From CACIIZ01 sp045565285 (GTDB lineage: Bacteria; Pseudomonadota; Alphaproteobacteria; Rhodobacterales; Rhodobacteraceae), in NCBI GenBank assembly GCA_045565285.1, contig JBJLFR010000021.1, forward strand, positions 17,907 through 81,906: a stretch of 64,000 nucleotides of DNA, written 5' to 3'. The stretch's first letter is position 1, and every line of letters starts with the position of its first letter. A program made the position numbers and the translations under genes. The notes beneath the pieces are model-generated. The model searched no databases. It was given only the letters and a program-made list of their open reading frames with translations, and was not told the DNA's origin. Positions 9,648 through 18,065 of the stretch are shown here, piece after piece.

Positions 9648-10301
9648 ATGAGTAAAATTTTATCAGGTCCTGTAAAAAACTCTATTACAGACAAAACAAA
9701 TAAAGTTGTAATTTTTTTCCATGGGTATGGAGCTGATGGTAATGATTTAATTTCGTTGTCTGATGTATTTGAAAAAATATTACCCGATGCAATTTTTTAT
9801 TCTCCTAATGCACCAGAAAAATGTGAAATGGGTGGATTTGGTTATCAATGGTTTCCAATTAAACAAAATAATGATGGAAGCCTAGATTTAAATGCTGAAA
9901 AAGAAATTAAGAGTTCTGTGGAATTAATTAATAATTATATTGACGAAGTAGAAAAAGTATCAGGAGTTAATAGTGAAAATTTTATTTTGGTGGGTTTTTC
10001 TCAGGGTACGATGATGATTTTAGAGACATTATTTTCAAGAAAGAAAAAATTTAGTGCTTTAATTGGTTTTTCAGGAGGACTAATAAGTATACCTAAAGAT
10101 ATTTCAAAAGAGAATTTATATACCCCAATTTTACTAATTCATGGTGATAATGATCAAGTTGTTCCAATGGAAATGACTAACATTGCTTACAAAAGCCTTG
10201 AAGGGTTAGGTTTTAAAGTTGAGAAATATTTTTCTAAAGGATTAGGTCACGGAATTTCTTTAGATGGACTTACAGAAGCCACTAAATTTTTAAAAAAATA
10301 A
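9648..10301 (+). CDS. Carboxylesterase/phospholipase-like serine hydrolase
   Basis: Alpha/beta hydrolase of the acyl-protein thioesterase/phospholipase-carboxylesterase family, 217 residues. Oxyanion region FFHGYGADGNDL near the N-terminus, nucleophile Ser118 in GFSQG, acid Asp169 in HGDNDQVVP and base His201 in GLGHGIS form a full catalytic triad. There is no signal peptide, so it should act in the cytoplasm. Its start is one base after the glycosylase stop, suggesting coupled translation. The natural substrate is not readable from sequence. Confidence 0.88.
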   Translation: MSKILSGPVKNSITDKTNKVVIFFHGYGADGNDLISLSDVFEKILPDAIFYSPNAPEKCEMGGFGYQWFPIKQNNDGSLDLNAEKEIKSSVELINNYIDEVEKVSGVNSENFILVGFSQGTMMILETLFSRKKKFSALIGFSGGLISIPKDISKENLYTPILLIHGDNDQVVPMEMTNIAYKSLEGLGFKVEKYFSKGLGHGISLDGLTEATKFLKK

Positions 10302-10394
10302 TAACTTCGAATTAATTTTTTAAATTTCATACTATTTTTTATTTAAAAGGCAAAATTTACTTTAAATTTTTTTTTAAGAAATTATTGTATTAGT

Positions 10395-10970
10395 ATGTCT
10401 ACTGGTTCACATAGTTATTATTTTAAATCAGCTGGGAAAAATCCCTCCCTTGTTTTAAATGCTGATTACAGGCCTTTATCATATTTACCTCTATCTATAT
10501 GGTCTTGGAAAGATACAATAAAGGGTGTATTTATGGATAGAATAAATGTAGTTGCAGAATATGATAGATACGTTAATTCTCCATCAATAAAGATTAAAAT
10601 ACCTTCTGTAGTAGTCTTGAAAGAATATATAAAACCAGTTAAATCCAATGCTTTTACAAGATTTAACCTTTTTTTGAGGGATGAATTCAAGTGCCAATAT
10701 TGTGGGTCAAAGGATGAACTTACCTTTGACCACGTGTTGCCTCGTGCGCAAGGCGGAAAGACAACATGGGAGAATGTTGTAGCTGCATGTAGTGATTGTA
10801 ATTTAAAAAAAGGTTCAAAATCAATAAGTAAATCTAGTCTAAAACTATTAAAAAAGGCTATTAGACCTACAACTGAGGAATTATTGAATAAGGGAAGAAA
10901 ATTTCCTCCAAATTATTTGCATCATAGTTGGACTGATTTTCTTTACTGGGATGCGGAATTAGTTTCATAA
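10395..10970 (+). CDS. HNH endonuclease family protein
   Basis: A 191-residue protein with an HNH core at about 100-140: zinc pairs Cys100/Cys103 (CQYC) and Cys132/Cys135 (CSDC), catalytic Asp112-His113 (FDHVLPRAQGG) and Asn127. The N-terminal VLNADYRPLSYLPLSIWSWKD is typical of a widespread chromosomal HNH family in alphaproteobacteria, not of a homing endonuclease or restriction enzyme. Its 3' end overlaps the convergent dsbB by 28 bases. Cellular role unknown. Confidence 0.88.
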   Translation: MSTGSHSYYFKSAGKNPSLVLNADYRPLSYLPLSIWSWKDTIKGVFMDRINVVAEYDRYVNSPSIKIKIPSVVVLKEYIKPVKSNAFTRFNLFLRDEFKCQYCGSKDELTFDHVLPRAQGGKTTWENVVAACSDCNLKKGSKSISKSSLKLLKKAIRPTTEELLNKGRKFPPNYLHHSWTDFLYWDAELVS

Positions 10971-11443
10971 TTATATCTTTTTGATTTGATTAAAAAAAAC
11001 CATGCTATGATCATAAATATAGTTAAGATCATATTCCATCCAGAAAGTGAAAGATTTAAAAAATTCCAGGCCTCTATTTCACAGTTTGTTATGGGTGTAT
11101 TATTTATTTTTTTTAAGAGCTCTTCTGTGCTTAAATCTTTTAAGTCAAGGGTTCCACCACAAGAAAAAACATTATTCCATAATTTTTGTTCTAAGCCGTA
11201 ATGATATAAAGCTAATAAAAATGCAAAAATCATGTTTAAAAGTCCCAAAATACTTAAATAATTAGAAAAAAAAGTAGAAGAAAGAATTTTTAAAATTATT
11301 ATTATATTTATGAAATGGGGTAAACGCTGCCAAATACAAAGTTTGCAGGGTATTATTCCATATTCGTATTGTAGTATAAAAACAAATAGTAGTGAAAATA
11401 TAGAAAGGAATAAAATTGTATTGATTATGTAACTTGATTTCAT
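10943..11443 (-). CDS. dsbB: Disulfide bond formation protein B (DsbB-like)
   Basis: Inner-membrane quinone-dependent oxidase that reoxidises DsbA. 166 residues with four predicted membrane segments. Redox pairs: Cys33/Cys36 in PCKLCIWQRLPH, the hallmark CxxC plus quinone-binding Arg, and the periplasmic Cys95/Cys121. Its ATG overlaps the stop of the upstream DedA-like gene (4-base overlap), so the two are cotranscribed. It shares 28 bases tail to tail with the HNH gene. Confidence 0.88.
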   Translation of the reverse strand: MKSSYIINTILFLSIFSLLFVFILQYEYGIIPCKLCIWQRLPHFINIIIILKILSSTFFSNYLSILGLLNMIFAFLLALYHYGLEQKLWNNVFSCGGTLDLKDLSTEELLKKINNTPITNCEIEAWNFLNLSLSGWNMILTIFMIIAWFFLIKSKRYNYETNSASQ

Positions 11444-12021
11444 TTTAAATAAAAACCTATAATTATTAATAAAAAAATTACAGTAATAATGGTTACAACT
11501 GCAATGAAATATTTGTTAATAATTTGTTTGGAGGTATTTCTAAAAAAATAAATTAAAAAAGCTAATAAAAAAAACCGTAATCCTCTTGAAATAAATGAAG
11601 CCCATAGAAAATCATAAAATGGCAAAGACGTAGTTCCTGAAATAATTGCTATAAGCTTATATGGAACAGGTGAAAAGCCACCTAATAAAACTGCAAGGAT
11701 TCCATTTTTATTATAGCTGGTAGAAAAAATTGAAAATTGTTTAGTCAAATCTAACCAATTCAAAATCTGGATGCCAATTTGATCAAAAAATAAGTTTCCG
11801 ATTAAATATCCAATACAGCCGCCTAAAACAGAAAAAAAGGTTGTAAGAAAAGCAAGTAAAAATACTTTTTTATGATTTATTATTGCTAAGGGTATTAGCA
11901 ATAAATCAGGAGGAATTGGAAAGAAAATTGCTTCAATAAAAGCTAGTGAACACAAAAAATATGTTGCATATTTGGATTTTAAGAAACTTAAGATCAAAAG
12001 TTGTATATTTTTTAAAACCAT
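11440..12021 (-). CDS. YqaA/DedA family membrane protein (VTT domain)
   Basis: A 193-residue polytopic membrane protein of the SNARE-associated/VTT fold. The N-terminal re-entrant helix FIEAIFFPIPPDLLLIPLAI and the GGFSPVPYKLIAIISG motif with its essential-type arginine further on (FISRGLRF) are typical. DedA relatives are linked to lipid-carrier flipping and envelope homeostasis; the substrate here is not known. Translationally coupled to dsbB downstream. Confidence 0.85.
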   Translation of the reverse strand: MVLKNIQLLILSFLKSKYATYFLCSLAFIEAIFFPIPPDLLLIPLAIINHKKVFLLAFLTTFFSVLGGCIGYLIGNLFFDQIGIQILNWLDLTKQFSIFSTSYNKNGILAVLLGGFSPVPYKLIAIISGTTSLPFYDFLWASFISRGLRFFLLAFLIYFFRNTSKQIINKYFIAVVTIITVIFLLIIIGFYLK

Positions 12022-12142
12022 AATTATAATCCAAATAAACCTATGATTTAATATTTTAATTAAATAATATAAACATTTTTAAGTTATTAATTTTTTTAAT
12101 GATGTTATTTTAATTTATTAGCTAGATAAAAAATGGGGAATC

Positions 12143-12373
12143 ATGAAAATATTATGGGGACTATATATATATTCTTTGTTAAATGGTATAGGGTTTGATA
12201 CTTCTCATTCCATAACTAGTTTAGAAATCGATTTTATTTCAAAAAATGAATGTGTTAATGCCGCTAGATTCATGAATTCTGGATCTGCTAAAAATCGTGA
12301 AATTGGTTTGGACCCTGGAATAAAAATAAGATACATTTGTATCGCTAAACCAAAAATTGGATTAAATACTTGA
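12143..12373 (+). CDS. Small hypothetical protein, possibly exported
   Basis: 76 residues starting at an ATG behind GGGGAA. The first 18 residues (MKILWGLYIYSLLNGIGF) are hydrophobic and could be a weak signal or anchor. The rest is polar with two cysteines (Cys38 in KNECVNAAR, and one in RYICIAKPK), which would fit a small periplasmic disulfide protein. No family recognised. It ends 36 bases before tRNA-Leu, on the chromosomal side of the island. Confidence 0.55.
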   Translation: MKILWGLYIYSLLNGIGFDTSHSITSLEIDFISKNECVNAARFMNSGSAKNREIGLDPGIKIRYICIAKPKIGLNT

Positions 12374-12409
12374 AATAAAAATAATAATATTGGTATGTTA
12401 AATTACTTG

Positions 12410-12494
12410 CCCGAGTGGCGGAATGGTAGACGCAGCGGATTCAAAATCCGCCGCCTTTACGGGTGTGAGAGTTCGAGTCTCTCCTCGGGCACCA
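12410..12494 (+). tRNA. tRNA-Leu(CAA)
   Basis: 85-base class II tRNA. Acceptor stem GCCCGAG pairs with CTCGGGC, followed by discriminator A and an encoded CCA. The anticodon stem GCGGA/TCCGC encloses loop TTCAAAA, giving anticodon CAA. A variable arm precedes the T arm GAGAGTTCGAGTCTCTC. The last 17 bases are repeated at 18388-18404, so the gene is the integration site of the neighbouring island and stays intact on the left side. Confidence 0.97.
12478..12494 (+). repeat. Left attachment site of the tRNA-Leu island
   Basis: The 17 bases TCTCTCCTCGGGCACCA at the tRNA-Leu 3' end recur exactly at 18388-18404 in the same orientation. Position in the T-arm/acceptor end and the integrase remnant starting 70 bases downstream are the usual signs of tyrosine-recombinase integration. 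Confidence 0.85.
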
Positions 12495-12563
12495 AGAAAC
12501 AGGTTTAACACATTGATTTAGCTACGTAATTTTAACTCAAAGAGAAAACCGTAGTAAAAATCG

Positions 12564-12923
12564 TTGTACAAATCTATCCCGCATACATTCCTTAAAAAGG
12601 GTACATATTACTTTAATCGTTGGGTGCCAAAAGATATTAGGTCTCATTATAACACTAATAGAATATCCTTCTCTTTAAAAACTAAGTCTAAAGTTGAGGC
12701 ATACAATTCTTCTTTATTAATATCTAAAAATTTAGAAAATCACTGGTTCTCCATACGATTAAAGAGTGATCATCTTCAAATAGATCGTTTTATAAGTAAA
12801 AAAAGTCAAATTCCACTATCTATTTCACCAGATCAGGATGAAATAAAGTTCAGCAATGCTGTCAATCGCAAGAAGCTATTGATAATTTTTCACGTTCTCT
12901 TGATGAAGTGCCCTCTTTGTTAA
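12564..12923 (+). pseudogene. Tyrosine integrase, N-terminal remnant
   Basis: Open frame beginning with TTG 70 bases after tRNA-Leu. The start IPHTFLKKGTYYFNRWVPKD resembles the N-terminal domain found on many alphaproteobacterial phage-type integrases (form: short lead, YYxRRVPxDLR). The frame is lost after about 95 coherent residues and ends in an unrelated tail at 12923. Core-binding and catalytic domains are missing here; a catalytic-domain fragment lies at 15490-15731. Being next to the attachment site supports the integrase call. Confidence 0.65.
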
Positions 12924-13591
12924 CTGAAAGTGAAAAGAACAAAAGTACTCTTTTAGCCGATATTAACAAAGATGGTATCAAAGAAATTTTGATGCAAAGA
13001 GAAAGTGGTGGAAACTGCTGTGCCCCTGAACTTTCAATCATCATATTTGATAAGAATTGTAAAATTTCAAAATTAAACTTTCTAAAATGGAATTGGGTTT
13101 GGGGTGGATGGGATGATATAGTATTTCAGTTATCTAATAATAAAGTTGATCTTATTGCTCTCAATGATCATCAAGGAATGGGAGTTAATGAACTAAACCA
13201 ACAAAAAGTAACTTATAGATATGATGGGGGTTCAATTTCTTTTGTATCATTATATGAAACAATACAAATTGAGGCGTTGGTAAATTTAAAATCTTCATTT
13301 TTTTCTTCAGATTTAATGCAGGAAGATCAGTATATTGATTTTGATTTAAATGGTGATCAAATAAAAGAAGAGATTAGTTGTAATTATTGGTATCGTTGGG
13401 GATTAATGACAGATTGCAAAGTAATAATACAAGATGGTACTAATATTTTAGACGTAAACCGCTCAACTTTTAATCCAAAAAGATTAGGGATTTTATCAGA
13501 AAAAAAGAATGGATGGAATGTATTGGTAGTCGATTATAATGAACGATTAATATATGATCCTATTGAGAGGATTTATAAAGAAACAAAGTAA
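12908..13591 (+). CDS. FG-GAP/VCBS-like repeat protein, N-terminally truncated
   Basis: 227 residues from a GTG at 12908. It contains two calcium-loop-like repeats, ADINKDGIKEILMQRESGG and DFDLNGDQIKEEISC, which match the D-x-N-x-DG pattern of FG-GAP/VCBS proteins, usually exported. No signal peptide is present: the same frame runs upstream only about 60 bases, into the integrase remnant, so a deletion probably joined the two truncated genes. A ribosome site is not evident. Function unknown. Confidence 0.6.
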   Translation: MPSLLTESEKNKSTLLADINKDGIKEILMQRESGGNCCAPELSIIIFDKNCKISKLNFLKWNWVWGGWDDIVFQLSNNKVDLIALNDHQGMGVNELNQQKVTYRYDGGSISFVSLYETIQIEALVNLKSSFFSSDLMQEDQYIDFDLNGDQIKEEISCNYWYRWGLMTDCKVIIQDGTNILDVNRSTFNPKRLGILSEKKNGWNVLVVDYNERLIYDPIERIYKETK

Positions 13592-13640
13592 AATTGATTA
13601 AATTATTTATTTAGTTTGGATTTTCACAATAAAAAAAATT

Positions 13641-14315
13641 ATGAAATTTTATTCATTTTTGTTACATAACTTTTTACTACTTATTTCTTTACTTTTAGTA
13701 ACTCAAGTTATTTCCGAAGTAAGAGTGATAGATGGTGATACATTAATTATTGAGCAAAAAAAAATTAGACTTTCGGGTATCGATGCCCCTGAAAAATCAC
13801 AACTATGCTTAAATTTAAATAAAGTAATATACTCATGTGGAGTTATCGCCTACGAGAAATTAAATCAATTGATAATAGATTCAGATTTTCAATTAATTAA
13901 ATGCAAAGATTTTAGTAAAGATCATTACGGAAGATTTATTAGTAATTGCTGGATAGGCAATATTTTTATAAATTCCTGGATGGTTAGGAATGGTTGGGCT
14001 ATGGCTTATCAAAAATATAGCATGGAATTTGTGAAAGAAGAAAATGACGCAAAAAAAGAAAAATTAGGTATTTGGAATGGTCAATTTGTCGAACCTTGGA
14101 ATTGGCGAAAAGGTATTAGAATAGTAAAAGAAGATGTAGAGGCATTTCAAGAGTGTCTCATTAAAGGTAATATATCTTCAAGTGGAGAAAAAATTTATCA
14201 TATTCCTGAAGGTCAATATTATAGTAGAACAAAAATTACAAAAAATAAGGGGGAAAAATGGTTTTGCTCAGAAGAAGATGCAAAAAACATGGGGTGGAGA
14301 AAATCAAAGAGATAG
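13641..14315 (+). CDS. Exported thermonuclease-like (SNase) protein
   Basis: 224 residues with a Sec-type signal peptide (about 1-25) followed by a staphylococcal-nuclease domain. Catalytic residues are recognisable: Arg43 and Glu51 in IRLSGIDAPE, Arg98 in DHYGRFI, and metal-side RVIDGDTL at 28-35. After about residue 160 comes the common C-terminal module CLIKGNISSSGEKIYHIPEG...WFCSEEDAKNMGWRKS. It looks intact, unlike most of the island. Likely periplasmic or secreted nuclease; target not known. Confidence 0.9.
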   Translation: MKFYSFLLHNFLLLISLLLVTQVISEVRVIDGDTLIIEQKKIRLSGIDAPEKSQLCLNLNKVIYSCGVIAYEKLNQLIIDSDFQLIKCKDFSKDHYGRFISNCWIGNIFINSWMVRNGWAMAYQKYSMEFVKEENDAKKEKLGIWNGQFVEPWNWRKGIRIVKEDVEAFQECLIKGNISSSGEKIYHIPEGQYYSRTKITKNKGEKWFCSEEDAKNMGWRKSKR

Positions 14316-14366
14316 AAATAAGTAATTTTTGAAGACAAAGATAATTTATAGAAAAGGAATTCCAAA

Positions 14367-14510
14367 ATGATAATTCCAAAATATTGGGCAGAAGAGAAGA
14401 TAACAAAAAAATTTGGTGGATCAAACAAAGATACAGTTGAGAGATTTAAAAAAGTATATACAAGACAACACAAAGAAAAACATAATTTTGATGAATCTGA
14501 TCCCAAATAA
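14367..14510 (+). CDS. 47-residue small protein (MIIPKYWAE type)
   Basis: ATG at 14367 preceded by AAAGGA; product begins MIIPKYWAEEKITKKFGG and ends SDPK. The opening resembles the start of a larger alphaproteobacterial protein family of unknown function, so this could be a truncated copy. The same frame stays open for a further 33 codons beyond the TAA (to a TAG at about 14610), which would fit a nonsense mutation in a longer gene. Low certainty that it is expressed. Confidence 0.4.
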   Translation: MIIPKYWAEEKITKKFGGSNKDTVERFKKVYTRQHKEKHNFDESDPK

Positions 14511-14600
14511 GTTATTAATTATGCTCAGAAATTAATTGAGGGCGTTTCAGAAATAAAAAGTGCTATAAAATCAACAAAAGCAAAACAAATTACAATTTCT

Positions 14601-14714
14601 TGTTTCGAGTAGCCATTTTTACTCCCACTCGATTCTTCTCTACCCTTATAAAAAAAGGTCTCTGGTGCCCACAGAGAGACTCGAACTCCCGACCCACTGA
14701 TTACAAATCAGTTG
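14601..14714. repeat. 114-bp repeat copy 1 with tRNA-Thr 3' half
   Basis: Matches 15801-15914 in direct orientation at exactly 1200 bp offset, about 90% identical by hand alignment and without gaps. On the minus strand bases 14714 down to 14663 read as the 3' half of a tRNA: anticodon arm ACTGATTTGTAATCAGT (anticodon TGT, Thr), T arm GGGAGTTCGAGTCTCTC, acceptor strand TGTGGGC, then ACCA. No 5' half follows on the minus strand. This is what an attachment site in a tRNA-Thr gene would leave. Confidence 0.85.
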
Positions 14715-14747
14715 TCACTTGGCCACTTGCAATAGTGGTCAAGTGAC
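14714..14747. repeat. Strong inverted repeat beside tRNA-Thr fragment
   Basis: Arms GTCACTTGGCCAC and GTGGTCAAGTGAC are 13 bases each, complementary except for one G-T pair, with an 8-base loop. It begins where similarity to the second repeat copy ends, and replaces the expected tRNA 5' half. No T-run follows, so it is unlikely to be a simple terminator. It could be a recombination or protein-binding site. Confidence 0.7.
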
Positions 14748-15120
14748 CTTAACAGCCTTAAATATAAGCCTTTTCTCAAAATTGTTTCTAAATGCTCTCA
14801 AATGCTTGGGGGTCATTTTTGAAGTCAGGTGTTGTAATAGTCCTTATTTTACTAGTGGTAATGATTAGACACAGTAGTTTCCTTGAGAGTACCACCACCT
14901 AATATGCGTACCCCCAAGAAATCACAGATAACTTCCTGAGAAATAATGATTTTTTGCTACAACATGCCAAAAACTTGCAGTTATTCGAATAGTTATACAG
15001 ATAATTTCTTTTGGCTGCTATAAAGTAGTGAAGCTATGCTTTTAGTTCCGTAACGTAAGCTATTGACAAATTTAAAAAATCATTATTTTAAGTATTTTTA
15101 AATTAAAAATGGAGTAGTAA
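14748..15120. other. Island stretch without a recognisable gene
   Basis: About 370 bases with no supported reading frame. It contains two short G/C runs of the form TACCCCCAA (near 14919) and GGGGGT (near 14809) that also occur near 15780; these could be integrase arm-type sites but the match is too short to claim. The last bases hold the GGAG ribosome site for the next gene. Confidence 0.5.
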
Positions 15121-15393
15121 ATGTTTGTATCTTTTACCGATTGGGAATTTGACGGAAATGTTGAAAATGCAGTTGAAGGCATCAAAGGATTTTGGCCTGA
15201 GATGCAAAAGTATGGTGCAGTCAATACACGATGTACGGTCACTGGGGACAATACACTTAGAACTATGACGCTCTGGAGTAGCAAAGAATTGCTAGAAGAA
15301 AACGTAGACAAAGTAAGAGCCGCAGCTGGTTCGGCCGCAGGTATGACAGTAACAAGTGGTATGACTGGTCCACTCGCAGTCGAACTTGACTAA
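15121..15393 (+). CDS. Small conserved-looking protein, 90 aa, unknown function
   Basis: ATG at 15121 with GGAG about 8 bases upstream. The product begins MFVSFTDWEFDGN and is balanced in composition, with more GC-rich codons than its surroundings. Layout (short strands around a helix containing ENAVEGIKGFWPEM, and a second helix SKELLEENVDKVRAAAGSAA) would fit a small dimeric alpha-beta barrel of the monooxygenase-like kind, but I do not recognise a named family. Lies between the two tRNA-Thr-derived repeats, so it may be cargo of the nested element. Confidence 0.65.
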   Translation: MFVSFTDWEFDGNVENAVEGIKGFWPEMQKYGAVNTRCTVTGDNTLRTMTLWSSKELLEENVDKVRAAAGSAAGMTVTSGMTGPLAVELD

Positions 15394-15489
15394 TTAATAA
15401 ATGAGCGGATTGAGCAATCAACCCACTTAATATCAACATCAAACAAAGCTCAAGACTAAGCAAATCTTGATGAGTGTTGTTACATACTA

Positions 15490-15731
15490 GATAATGGTGG
15501 TGCTGTAAGTAAGGATTTAAAAGGTTCTTTTTGGGAAAAATGAAAGAGCATTTGGGCATCATCGACCCAGAGTTTGCGTTGCATGCACTTAGAAATACAA
15601 GTGCTACAAGATTAATATCACTTGGAAGAGACATCAGAGTTATCCAAGTTTTCATGGGTCATTCCAGAATAGAAACTACCCTAAGATACGCACATGTGAG
15701 TGCGAAAAACATATCATCATGTGTAATGTAA
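15490..15731 (+). pseudogene. Tyrosine integrase, C-terminal catalytic remnant
   Basis: Bases 15490-15537 encode DNGGAVSKDLKGSFWEK and a one-base shift in the A-run at 15535-15540 continues as MKEHLGIIDPEFALHALRN. Catalytic residues of tyrosine recombinases are visible: HALR with Arg, MGHSRIETT with His, and the nucleophile Tyr in LRYAHV. About 81 codons when repaired. The upstream catalytic domain is absent. It ends 69 bases before the second tRNA-Thr-derived repeat, the usual integrase-to-att spacing. Confidence 0.8.
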
Positions 15732-15800
15732 TGACTACTTTGGGTTTTTTATGTACAACTGGAGTCAATTATCCCCAAATTACCCCCAAAAAGCTGGGTG

Positions 15801-15914
15801 TGTTTTGTGTAGCCATTTTAACCCCCAATCGATTCTTCTCTACGCTTATAAACAAGGGTCTCTGGTGCCTCCAGAGAGACTCGAACTACCGATCCACTGA
15901 TTACAAATCAGTTG
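15801..15914. repeat. 114-bp repeat copy 2 with tRNA-Thr 3' half
   Basis: Second copy of the repeat at 14601-14714. The minus strand again reads as the anticodon arm (TGT), T arm and CCA end of a tRNA-Thr, but with substitutions in the T stem and acceptor strand, so it is the more degraded copy. Similarity stops just after the anticodon stem in both copies. Confidence 0.85.
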
Positions 15915-15977
15915 AGAAATCTTTAATTGAACTTGTGGTCTTCAGAAAAGCAAAAGTAAAATAACATTAAGATAACA

Positions 15978-16551
15978 TCAGGTCGCTTTGGCAAGCCATC
16001 TATCCAAGAGTGGGCCAACATAGTCTTCTCCAAGCATATGACCCTTACCACTTATAGTTTTCACTGGAATGGATGTAGCCTCACCAAATGCAGTAATAGC
16101 TTCTGGATTGCTCACACTATCATTTGAGCCAACATGGATTTCTGCGTGTTTCAGACTAGGAAACTGCTGCTCCTCAACTACTTGTCTTAGCTTATTTGCT
16201 GTTGAATCAATGTAACCAATACTAACCGTAGGTGAAAAGGCTCCATAAAGAACTGGCGAAAGTAGCAAAACTTTTCCTGGAAAGGCAGACGATGATAGTT
16301 GTGTATGAAGGAACAAGTAACAACCATAGGAAACTGCTACTAGTTTAGAATCCTTGTGCCAAAATTGTTCAAGCAAGTCCGTCTTTATAGTATCAAGCTG
16401 TTGCTGGAAGCTAAGCTTGAGAAATGTATCTCGTGTCTCTCTTCCTACAACAGAAAACACCTCGAGCTAGCAACCCTTTACCTAATCCAGTAGTAAGCTT
16501 TCCACCACGTCCTGGTAGATAATATACTGTCGTATTTACATCTTCATCCAT
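15978..16551 (-). CDS. Alpha/beta hydrolase, frameshifted
   Basis: The start ATG at 16551 opens with MDEDVNTTVYYLPGRGGKL, a typical hydrolase N-terminus with an oxyanion-loop GRGG. One extra base near 16465 moves the frame, after which the protein continues FSVVGRETRDTFLKLSF to the stop at 15978 (about 190 residues when repaired). The nucleophile elbow is AVSYGCYLF (SYG instead of the usual GxSxG), an acidic region HVGSNDSVSNPEA follows and the base is His in GKGHMLGED. Function unknown. Codon use is less AT-biased than the core genes, in keeping with transfer. Confidence 0.7.
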
Positions 16552-16636
16552 TTTTTAAGTTTGAACTTTTTTAATCCATTCTGTTAATCTTTTGATATAG
16601 TAAGCAAAAGTAGGTCATAAGTTGGAATAATTTGAA

Positions 16637-18065
16637 TCAAGTTATTAGGGCACAAAACCTCCATAGTTTTTTAAAATATTCGATAGTTTTATTGGAATTT
16701 GTGAATGAATATGCTTTATCAAACGAAAGTTCTTTTTCAGATATTAAAATACCATTTTCCCAAATTTGCCCATATAATTTCCCACTACCAACTCTGCCAC
16801 CCCAAAAATTTCCAGAAATATCCTCCAATATGCTAAAAAATTTATTTACCAACCATTTCCCTTCTTTCTTTCCATTTTTTATGAGGCCTTCATTATATGA
16901 TTCAAGTTCGTAAATCGACCAATACCCATCTTCCGGACTTCCTTCTTCATAAATTACTTCTGATGCAATCTTACCATTTCGATGGCTATATATCCACAAT
17001 CCTTCTTTCTTTCCATTCTTGTAATCACCAACAGCACGATTTCTTCCATTTGAATGCACAATTCTCCAGTACCCATTTTTGATACCGCCTTGGTATTGAC
17101 CCATCATTTCAAATAAATGAGTTTTAGCAGTTTTAATTAAATCTTCCCTTACGGAACACCAGGATAAATACATTTCATAAATCCAAACGCCTTCCTTTAA
17201 CCCATTTTCCATATAACCTGATGCTCCATCAAAATTTTGATGCCCCGAAAGTATGCCTTTATCATATGTTTTTTTTATTAATCCAATCAGGCGCACATTG
17301 ACAAGTTCCTGAATACCAAGGCCTACATTTTAACTCCCATACACCATCTTTTTTATCATTATAAAATGAACCATAATCTACTGTTTCACTTATTGCTGGG
17401 GTAAAATCTATATCTTTATAAAAAATCAGTACTGTAATTAGCTCTACCAAATGAGTTTACAAATGGTCCATGTTTTTTTTTCCATCTTTATAACTTATAA
17501 TCGCAGGGTCCCAATAGGATGGATTATGCCACCAACGAATTGGGAATTCAAACCAAATACCTTCTCTCTTACCATCTTTGTAAAAACCAAATGATTGAAA
17601 TTCTCCATCTTTATAATAATATTCCCAGTATCCGTTTTTTTTTACCATTATTGAATTCACCACGATAAGATAATAAGATACCATCTTCATTATAACCAGG
17701 AATAAAAATATTCTATTTGATCTTCAGAATATTTAAATATACCAGTATTTTCGATATTTTTTCCATTGAAAAAAGTAGTAATGCATAAATCCAACTTTTT
17801 ATTATCTGCTAAAGTATTTGGCATTAAATAAAAGTAAACATCGGGATTTTCCCAATTTTTATTTCTGTCCAAACCTACATTGTGTGCTGCAAAATCAACA
17901 AAACTAAAATCAGGATCATTCAAAAAACTTTTGAGATATAAAATAGAATTTTTTTTTGAAACTAATTTCCCCATTCTGATTAGGACACTCAGGAAAAGTA
18001 TCTGCAGAAGCGAACTGAGCTAATGTGATTGATATTACAATAATAAAATATTAAAAGTATTTCAT
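16637..18065 (-). pseudogene. Exported MORN-repeat protein, broken by several frameshifts
   Basis: On the minus strand an ATG at 18065 begins a signal peptide (IIVISITLAQFASA) that already needs a frameshift. The protein continues over at least four further frame changes near 17960, 17690, 17455 and 17290 to the stop at 16637. Repeats of the MORN/YwqK type are clear: KNGYWEYYYKDGEFQSFG, KDGKREGIWFEF, KKDGVWELK, KEGVWIYEM, KNGYWRIVHSNG and KKEGLWIYSHRNG. Repaired length about 470 residues. All segments remain coherent, so the shifts could be sequencing indels rather than decay. Such proteins are often exported; function unknown. Confidence 0.7.

Noticed and set aside
14219..14506. Minus-strand open frames opposite the nuclease end
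   Set aside because: Leucine/serine/phenylalanine-rich shadow frames overlapping the nuclease 3' end and the small ORF; no start signal.
14663..14714. Functional tRNA-Thr gene
   Set aside because: Only the anticodon arm and 3' half are present; the expected 5' half is replaced by a hairpin, and the second copy is more degraded.
15719..15964. Open frame after the integrase remnant
   Set aside because: It reads straight through the second tRNA-Thr repeat and has no coherent protein character.
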